Source of the DNA: SMTZ1-83 sp048883405
GTDB taxonomy: Archaea > Asgardarchaeota > Thorarchaeia > Thorarchaeales > Thorarchaeaceae
Direction of reading: 5' to 3'
DNA: 5,066 nt
NCBI GenBank assembly: GCA_048883405.1
Contig: JBHLQS010000201.1
Coordinates: 1 to 5,066, forward strand
A program made the position numbers and the translations under genes. Under the pieces are notes generated by a model. That model was not told where the DNA came from. It searched no databases and was given only the letters and a program-made list of their open reading frames with translations. This document shows positions 1-5,066 of the stretch, piece after piece (the stretch's first letter is position 1; every line of letters begins with the position of its first letter).

Positions 1-11
1 TCTTATAAAGA
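1..11 (-). promoter_or_regulatory. TATA-box-like element at the left edge
   Basis: The bases TCTTATAAAGA read TCTTTATAAGA on the other strand, a near-symmetrical element resembling the archaeal TATA consensus. It sits in a clearly AT-rich stretch (about 1-70), whereas the region just to its right is GC- and purine-rich. If it acts leftward, transcription would start off the window and serve a further minus-strand gene. If it acts rightward, there is no gene to serve before the opposing large gene, so leftward is preferred. The neighbouring gene cannot be seen, so this is a low-confidence call. Confidence 0.25.
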
Positions 12-101
12 TTGATAAAACGTATGAAACATTAGGATAATATCTCAGTATTACATAGATAGTATTGGGAGAGTATGGCGGTCTGGTGCATCTACACGGC
101 G

Positions 102-185
102 TCTAGCTCACCTGTATAGAGGCTCTAGAAGGGGGTTCCACACGAAGAAGAGGGGAGAGGGTGGGTCTAAAATGGAGTAGATTCA
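102..185 (-). other. Pyrimidine-rich 3' flank of the surface-protein gene
   Basis: Downstream of the TGA at 186-188, the minus strand has a short T4 (170-173), then a nearly pure C/T stretch opposite the purine tract at 146-165, then a CCCCC run (131-135). Beyond it is a weak stem: CTAG arms near 103-106 and 125-128, with GCCT/AGGT pairing inside after small bulges. Any of these could help end or stabilise the transcript, but none is a textbook archaeal terminator. I found no coding frame, tRNA or rRNA signature between 1 and 185. Confidence 0.25.
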
Positions 186-3100
186 TCACATTCTGACAGG
201 GCCTTGTGGTAGATCTTTGCCTTCATCCGGGCGCGCCGGAGCGAAAGATATCATGTCATGTTTGGAACAAGGCACAATCAACTTCAACTCGATAGATTCT
301 AGAACGAGAAGACTGGCCTCAGCCTCAGTGATCTTGCAGCGTTCAGTCATCACGAGTGCCACATAGGTTGGCCTCGAGCAATCAGCCTCTTCTGTGAAGT
401 TGAGTGCCTCATCCAGACACCTGTACCTCTTTGGAAATGCACCAGCTTTGCCTCTTTTGTAGTATCTGAGAAGGAAGCCATCCATGACCTCGTCAAAGAA
501 TCTCTCGAGTATTTCCATAATGCCTGTACTATTCACCTCTGTTGGCCGTTCTGCTGAGTCATCATCCATGAGTCTGCTGACGCCTCTAGCGAATTCAACC
601 ATCTTGGCTTCTTGTTGCATTGATGCGGACGACACTGTGATGAAGGCACACACAAGATTCCTTGTCGGAACTGCACGGATAATATCTGAAATTGGGAGGA
701 CTTCGAATTGGATATCGTAATCATCTCTATCAAATTCTGATCTGAAGTGGGTTATGGCAGTGATGAATGCTGAGATCATGCCCTCTTCGAATCCGCCCTT
801 GAGTATATTCGAGTAAACAGGCAAGCCACTGGTCTTATGAAGTATAATGATGCCAATGAGGTTATTCACATCATCGAAACGACGCTTCACTTCGAGAGCT
901 CTTGATATATAGGCGAGTCTGCGCTTTGAATGTATTCTATAAGACGCGCCAACCACTCCAACCGCCGCAAAGGCGAGCACAGCTGGAATGCCATAGTAAT
1001 TCCATAACCTAGAGAGGAGTCCCTCTGGGGATTCTAAGAGCACAATTGCTGATTGATAAGTATCCTCCAATGTCCTATAATCTTCCTTGCTAACCACAAC
1101 ATGGACTTCATAAATCTGGAGCATATCTGGGAATTGATTGACTATCGCTGAGTATACTCCATCAGAAACCTCATCCATTTCTCCCAAAGCAATAGATGAT
1201 ATTCCCCGAAACACCTCGTATTGGACTTCTGCTCCAATCACTGGAGAACCCAAGTCATCTGTTAATGTGACCGTTAGATTCAGCGGTTGAAGTTCAGTCC
1301 AACTTGGCGGATCCATCTGGACGGTGATTGGAATTGCCCGCACGAGGAATGAAAATGCGAATGCCTGGGTTTGGTAACCTGACCTCCAAATCACAACGAT
1401 GACACTGTAACTACCAACGCTTTCAGGAACTACTGTAATGTTGACCAATCCAGATCCCAAAGGAATCAGCGTGAGCCAATCAGCCCCAATACCGCTCGTG
1501 GAATTACTTGTTCCATCAATGCCAATTTGACTGGACAATGTCCTGTATTCATAAGTGAAGCTATAGGAGCGCCCATAATATAGTGCATCTAGCGGACCCG
1601 TTCCAACCACTTCTGTTCCAATTTCAACTACTTGCAGTGTGAATGCATTTATAGAATCGGCATGATTCACTGCCGAAGCCAAGAAGTTGAGTGAGAAGAT
1701 TCCAGTCTTGTTGGGTGTAGCAATGACTCTGTAAATTCCACCCCCCAAGTCCTCATAGTCTGAAAGCGATATGCCAAAAGGTGGATTAACAAGAACTTGT
1801 ATCTCCCCCCCAGCCAGCGGACCGAGTAGATTGCTAGTCAGATTCAGATAGATAATGCACTGCTGATCGAATGATATAATCGAACTTGTATAGTTCAGTT
1901 CCAAAGTGCTTGATATTGGGATGACAGTTAGTGTGAATATTTCTCTTTGTGTCTTGTGATTGAGAAGACGCGCCTGAATGACTATATTGAACGATTTAGA
2001 AAGCGTCGGAGCAAATGTAATTGAATAGAGTCCGTTGTTCAAATCCTGAGTTTCATATATTGTGAGATTCGATGGAGGATCTACAACGGTTACATCGGCA
2101 CCATCAAGGCCATAACCTGTGCCGTTTGTGTATTCCAAGAGGAGCTCGAATTCATCTCCGTACTGTACACTGGCTGCACTCCCGTTAAGCAGAGCAAGAC
2201 TGGAATTTAGCTCGCCGACGAATATTATGATCATGTCTTGATCTGACTCATAGTAATCTTTGAAAGCAGAAACTGAAATCTCATAATCCCCAGAGTAGAC
2301 GCAGTATAGTTCGACTGAATAATCACCGCCGCTTCCCCCAGTGACTCCGCCCCATGTAATCCCATCCTGGAGGCCATCCACAATCTCGAAAGAGAAGCTA
2401 GCGCCTTCGATACCCACCGCATTTCGGTCTTCATACCTCATGCTCAACGAATATGTCTGATGAAGATCCAGGCTCTTTGTGGCATCAGCAAGGCTTAGAG
2501 TATTGCTGGTTCTATTCGAAGAGATGGCAAAGGTGCATGAGGCGTCATTGAAGTATGGTCTGGAAACATTGACTACAACTAGATAGAGTCCGGGAGGTAG
2601 AATACTAGTATCAAAATCAGCCTGCCATTGATTACGTCCTTCATTTGGCTCAAAATCAATTGTAGAAGCAGACCAATTTGCCGTCATGGTTGCTGAGGCA
2701 TCCATGAGGAAGTCGCTGTTCTCAGCATCTAGATAATTCAGGAAAGCGGTGACCACAACACCAGTTTCAGTTTCAATGGAAGGGTCTGCTGCAGTAAGCA
2801 TTGAAAAATGATGGACCTCGAATTGCACTTCCGAAAACGCCACTTCTGTATTGTTCTGCCAAAGAACGGAACCAGTCCACACCCCCGCAGTAGCATTAGA
2901 TGAACCAAATGCCAGACCAGTGCTATTAATTCCTCCAGCAACTCCTCCACTTACTGACTCTTGATACCACACTGTTCCATTAGGCAACGACCATGTGAAA
3001 TTCACAAGATTCAGAGGAGCAGGGGTGCTTGTCCCAGTTCCAATTGAAACTGCTATTCTAGTTGCATTCCCAGATCTGAAAACAGATTCAGCGTTCCATT

Positions 3101-4637
3101 GACCTGCGCTGGAACTATACACCTGAGTTTCTAAGGATTTGATATAGTTCGGCGACTGGACTGTGAAAAACCACCAACCAAGAACGCCAATAACAGTTGA
3201 GGGAATTACAGTTCTTCCTTCTGAAAAAACACACTGACTGGTCACATCTGATGAACCAGGATCATAAATGGTCATGTTCTCCCAATCAACTGGGTAGGTT
3301 ACAATGAGAGATGGATCTTGATATTCACCGAGCGAGCCCAAGTATGTATAGAATTGGAGGTCAGAGCTTGCATCGGAATCTATGCTATACTTAACTCCTA
3401 ATTTAGAGAAGTCGGGGCCCCTGTAGGAATTCGTATACCTATGTGAAAGAAGAGTCGCTTCATAAGTAAAGGAAACACTGACATTGGCATCAATTCGAAT
3501 CGGAAGCGGATTGGTGTCCCAATATGAAACATTGATGATTGAAGCGGCTCCGGACCCGCTGGGCCCATCAATTGATTTAGAATCTCCTCCTGCAGTAAAT
3601 TGAAGGCCCACCGATGAAGGGGTCGGGGGAGATGGCCCTAACATCTGTATTGAATCAATCTGGGCTGTTATTAAGGCGGCATCCACAAAACCGTACGTCA
3701 ATGGATTCAATTGTTCTGTGTTGTTAATCACTAGACCTATCTCAAAGAATAGAGAACTACTGGCACCAGGGATATGAACATCTATCGTTCCGCTTTCCAG
3801 CCACACATTCTTCTCTGTTGTTTCATTTAGAGAAGGAAGAGCAACACCCCAAATCTCAGTTCTGTTTATGTAGGCAACTAGACAGATGGTATTGCCCAAT
3901 GCCGGATCAGTTGGGCCCCACTCGTAGAGGTATTTGAAACTGACGACGAAGTCCTCCGAAAATGGAGCATTTGTTATGCACTGGACCCACATAATCTCGG
4001 TGTCAGCTGCATGCTGATATCGCATATTGGTGCCTGTTCCGATTGACTTGCCTTCATTTTCAACCACTATGAACTTCGTTCCAGTAACATCGTATGCAGA
4101 ACGCTGGATAGTCTGGGAATCAGATGTTGTGCTGTTTGAAATCCATCCAAATGGGAAAGCTGAATTCGTTCCATTGGGATTCTCATTTACGCCAGCATAG
4201 CCATTGTCGAATGTCCCGTTTGCGACATATAATCGCTCGAGATCCGCGATGGATATATTGGCTGCACTCCCAAGCCAGTTATGAGCGTCATCAATAGGAA
4301 GAGAATCAGACACATCTGGGTCAACATCCGTTCTTACTGACTGATTTCCTGTGGTTACGTACCCACGCTGTTCAATTTGTGTAGAGGAGAGGATTCCTTC
4401 GACAGTCTCCTCAGATAAGGCATGACTAGAATCGGGACTCTTCATTCTTGTGGGACTGGTTTCATCCCTTTTCTCAGCGGAGGGTTCTGTTGAGGAAGGC
4501 GTGAGAGAGATGATTTCGGAGGATGAAAGCGGAGGAACCACTAGCATAATCAGCAATATTGCTGCTGCTAATAGAAGGGTCCTTTTGCCTCTTACCGCTT
4601 GCTTCAGATTGCACATCCCCAATTTCACGGCGAACAT
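186..4637 (-). CDS. Large single-pass surface protein: jelly-roll-like domain, Ig-like repeats, TM helix, cytoplasmic longin-like domain
   Basis: I do not recognise a named family for the full length. Residue numbers count from a GTG at 4647-4649; I prefer the ATG at residue 5 (4635-4637). Residues 16-23 are basic and 24-40 hydrophobic, a signal peptide or anchor. Residues 41-120 are a Ser/Thr/Glu/Pro-rich linker. Residues 140-337 begin NGTFDNG and end IDSIQML, the style of galactose-binding or CBM-like jelly rolls. Residues 345-607 are a further beta-rich region. Residues 608-1205 hold six Ig-like units of 96-103 residues. Residues 1216-1238 are a membrane helix followed by basic RIHSKRR, so the C-terminus is cytoplasmic. 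Residues 1262-1400 have the strand/helix order of a roadblock/longin fold: strands 1264-1271 and 1276-1281, helix 1288-1306, three strands 1311-1341, helices 1344-1361 and 1375-1396. A Cys-containing tail, 1401-1487, follows. I count 30 N-X-S/T sequons outside the membrane, fitting a glycosylated surface protein. The frame is open throughout, with no frameshift. The role is inferred: adhesion or ligand sensing coupled to a cytoplasmic trafficking/GTPase-type module. The gene is certain; the longin call is moderately sure. Confidence 0.9.
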   Translation of the reverse strand: MFAVKLGMCNLKQAVRGKRTLLLAAAILLIMLVVPPLSSSEIISLTPSSTEPSAEKRDETSPTRMKSPDSSHALSEETVEGILSSTQIEQRGYVTTGNQSVRTDVDPDVSDSLPIDDAHNWLGSAANISIADLERLYVANGTFDNGYAGVNENPNGTNSAFPFGWISNSTTSDSQTIQRSAYDVTGTKFIVVENEGKSIGTGTNMRYQHAADTEIMWVQCITNAPFSEDFVVSFKYLYEWGPTDPALGNTICLVAYINRTEIWGVALPSLNETTEKNVWLESGTIDVHIPGASSSLFFEIGLVINNTEQLNPLTYGFVDAALITAQIDSIQMLGPSPPTPSSVGLQFTAGGDSKSIDGPSGSGAASIINVSYWDTNPLPIRIDANVSVSFTYEATLLSHRYTNSYRGPDFSKLGVKYSIDSDASSDLQFYTYLGSLGEYQDPSLIVTYPVDWENMTIYDPGSSDVTSQCVFSEGRTVIPSTVIGVLGWWFFTVQSPNYIKSLETQVYSSSAGQWNAESVFRSGNATRIAVSIGTGTSTPAPLNLVNFTWSLPNGTVWYQESVSGGVAGGINSTGLAFGSSNATAGVWTGSVLWQNNTEVAFSEVQFEVHHFSMLTAADPSIETETGVVVTAFLNYLDAENSDFLMDASATMTANWSASTIDFEPNEGRNQWQADFDTSILPPGLYLVVVNVSRPYFNDASCTFAISSNRTSNTLSLADATKSLDLHQTYSLSMRYEDRNAVGIEGASFSFEIVDGLQDGITWGGVTGGSGGDYSVELYCVYSGDYEISVSAFKDYYESDQDMIIIFVGELNSSLALLNGSAASVQYGDEFELLLEYTNGTGYGLDGADVTVVDPPSNLTIYETQDLNNGLYSITFAPTLSKSFNIVIQARLLNHKTQREIFTLTVIPISSTLELNYTSSIISFDQQCIIYLNLTSNLLGPLAGGEIQVLVNPPFGISLSDYEDLGGGIYRVIATPNKTGIFSLNFLASAVNHADSINAFTLQVVEIGTEVVGTGPLDALYYGRSYSFTYEYRTLSSQIGIDGTSNSTSGIGADWLTLIPLGSGLVNITVVPESVGSYSVIVVIWRSGYQTQAFAFSFLVRAIPITVQMDPPSWTELQPLNLTVTLTDDLGSPVIGAEVQYEVFRGISSIALGEMDEVSDGVYSAIVNQFPDMLQIYEVHVVVSKEDYRTLEDTYQSAIVLLESPEGLLSRLWNYYGIPAVLAFAAVGVVGASYRIHSKRRLAYISRALEVKRRFDDVNNLIGIIILHKTSGLPVYSNILKGGFEEGMISAFITAITHFRSEFDRDDYDIQFEVLPISDIIRAVPTRNLVCAFITVSSASMQQEAKMVEFARGVSRLMDDDSAERPTEVNSTGIMEILERFFDEVMDGFLLRYYKRGKAGAFPKRYRCLDEALNFTEEADCSRPTYVALVMTERCKITEAEASLLVLESIELKLIVPCSKHDMISFAPARPDEGKDLPQGPVRM

Positions 4638-4665
4638 GGCGTCTAACACAGTTCGAAGTCAAATT

Positions 4666-4683
4666 CCCTTAAAGTACCTTTTT
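4666..4683 (-). promoter_or_regulatory. Weak archaeal TATA/BRE-like promoter of the surface-protein gene
   Basis: On the minus strand the sequence reads CCAAAAAGGTACTTTAAGGG. The purine/A-rich stretch could act as a BRE and TTTAA (4669-4673) as a poor TATA box. Archaeal transcription usually starts about 25 bases downstream of the TATA centre, here near 4645. That falls between the GTG at 4649 and the ATG at 4637, so the message would be leaderless or have a leader of under 15 bases. I see no Shine-Dalgarno motif at a normal distance from either start, which agrees with a leaderless transcript. The match to consensus is imperfect, so this is a position-supported guess. Confidence 0.35.
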
Positions 4684-4700
4684 GGTCTAATCATAAGACG

Positions 4701-4729
4701 GCTTTTCGATTCTTGATTCGAAAAAAAAG
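4701..4729 (-). terminator. Probable mptA terminator: T8 tract with small hairpin
   Basis: Read on the minus strand, the mptA stop TAG is followed by one or two bases and then eight T residues (4721-4728). Archaeal RNA polymerase commonly terminates at such U-rich tracts without needing a hairpin. The T tract also forms one arm of an inverted repeat: TTTTCGA (4703-4709 on the plus strand) is complementary to TCGAAAA (4718-4724), giving a 7-bp stem with an 8-nt loop. The order is unlike a bacterial intrinsic terminator, because the T run comes before and inside the stem. The T tract is therefore the more likely signal and the hairpin may be incidental. Confidence 0.5.
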
Positions 4730-5066
4730 CTAGGCACCATTGACCACAATCTGCCCCTTGGCTATGACATCGTGCTTGTGAATGCTCTCTAGAGATCGGG
4801 CCTCCGCGTACATCTCAAGCTTCAGGTCGTCGAATTTCTCTCTTGCATGTTGGAGAATATTACGGCACACATCCTCGACGAAGAGAGGATTATCATGCAT
4901 CTCTTTAGTGACATGCATCTCATCCTCCAGTTTGAGCAATGAATAAGTCGGACTCGAGAAGGAGCGCTCTATCACGTCAATCATGTCGCCGTAAGTCGGA
5001 ATCTGATCCGTCGTTCCCTTTACACCAAGCGTTCCGACAGCTCTCTGCATGTGAGTGAGACCATGG
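4730..5066 (-). CDS. mptA: GTP cyclohydrolase MptA (archaeal FolE2-like), C-terminal part
   Basis: This is the last 111 codons of a gene whose 5' part lies beyond the right edge. The frame stays open through the ATG at 5048-5050, and the codons before it read HGLTH, so that Met is internal and not a start. The family converts GTP to 7,8-dihydroneopterin 2',3'-cyclic phosphate using a metal such as Fe(II). This is the first committed step of methanopterin-type C1-carrier synthesis in archaea, and it happens in the cytoplasm. Visible family-style segments are THMQR at the edge, NPLFVEDVCRNI (Glu codon 4874-4876) and ESIHKHD near the end (first His codon 4778-4780). The family is known to bind its metal partly through conserved His and Glu residues, and these are the candidates here. 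The conserved Cys region would be upstream, outside the window. The gene ends in TAG at 4730-4732, followed at once by a T tract. A bacterial FolE2 would share the fold, but the archaeal style favours MptA. Confidence 0.85.
   Translation of the reverse strand, partial: HGLTHMQRAVGTLGVKGTTDQIPTYGDMIDVIERSFSSPTYSLLKLEDEMHVTKEMHDNPLFVEDVCRNILQHAREKFDDLKLEMYAEARSLESIHKHDVIAKGQIVVNGA

Noticed and set aside
75..119. 14-codon plus-strand frame starting ATG after GGGAGAGT, a possible ribosome site
   Set aside because: Too short, no recognisable product, and no convincing promoter; likely chance.
1..185. Possible tRNA or other RNA gene in the left flank
   Set aside because: GGTTCCA near 134-140 hints at a T-arm, but no acceptor pairing, anticodon arm or D-arm can be assembled around it.
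484..720. 78-codon open frame on the plus strand
   Set aside because: It lies wholly inside the cytoplasmic-domain coding region of the large minus-strand gene, has no promoter or ribosome-site signal, and its translation resembles no protein family.
2231..2950. Short minus-strand frames of 67 and 70 codons
   Set aside because: Both are out-of-frame readings within the Ig-like repeat region of the large gene, which is intact in its own frame.
4450..4716. 88-codon plus-strand open frame overlapping the start of the large gene
   Set aside because: It is antisense to the signal-peptide and linker codons and to the promoter region; composition and position fit a shadow frame.
5048..5050. ATG at 5048-5050 as the start of a complete 106-residue protein
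   Set aside because: The frame stays open to the window edge and reads HGLTH before this Met, which fits the MptA family, so the gene is truncated by the window and not short.
1..5066. CRISPR array, insertion sequence or other mobile element
   Set aside because: No short direct DNA repeats with spacers, no terminal inverted repeats and no transposase or integrase-like frame were seen; the repeats in the large gene exist only at protein level.

Overview
The window reads as archaeal chromosome, most likely from an Asgard-group (Thorarchaeota-like) organism. Three things point there. The right edge holds the C-terminal part of an archaeal MptA-type GTP cyclohydrolase. The large neighbouring gene encodes a sequon-rich surface protein. 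The cytoplasmic end of that protein looks like a roadblock/longin-superfamily domain, a fold that Asgard genomes are known to carry in many copies. The archaeal call is strong; the Asgard call is an inference from protein style and was not tested by any search.

Layout, right to left, because both genes are on the minus strand: (1) 4730-5066, the 3' end of mptA, cut by the window edge. (2) 4638-4729, a compact intergenic region with a T8 tract and small hairpin right behind mptA, then a weak TATA-like element placed for a leaderless or short-leader transcript. (3) 186-4637, one uninterrupted gene of about 1,480 codons. Its product has a signal peptide, a Ser/Thr/Glu/Pro-rich linker, a jelly-roll-like domain, a second beta-rich region, six Ig-like repeats of about 100 residues, one membrane helix and a cytoplasmic C-terminus of about 250 residues resembling a longin domain. 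(4) 1-185, no gene: a pyrimidine-rich 3' flank of the large gene that turns into AT-rich sequence with a TATA-like element at the left edge.

The two genes have no obvious shared function. MptA starts pterin (methanopterin/folate-type C1 carrier) biosynthesis, while the large protein is a cell-surface molecule. The terminator-like and promoter-like signals between them suggest separate transcription.

The point of interest is the large protein. It joins a glycoprotein-like adhesive ectodomain, across one membrane pass, to a domain of the type that eukaryotes use in membrane trafficking and small-GTPase control. If the fold call holds, it would be a candidate transmembrane link between the outside surface and the eukaryote-like GTPase machinery of an Asgard cell.
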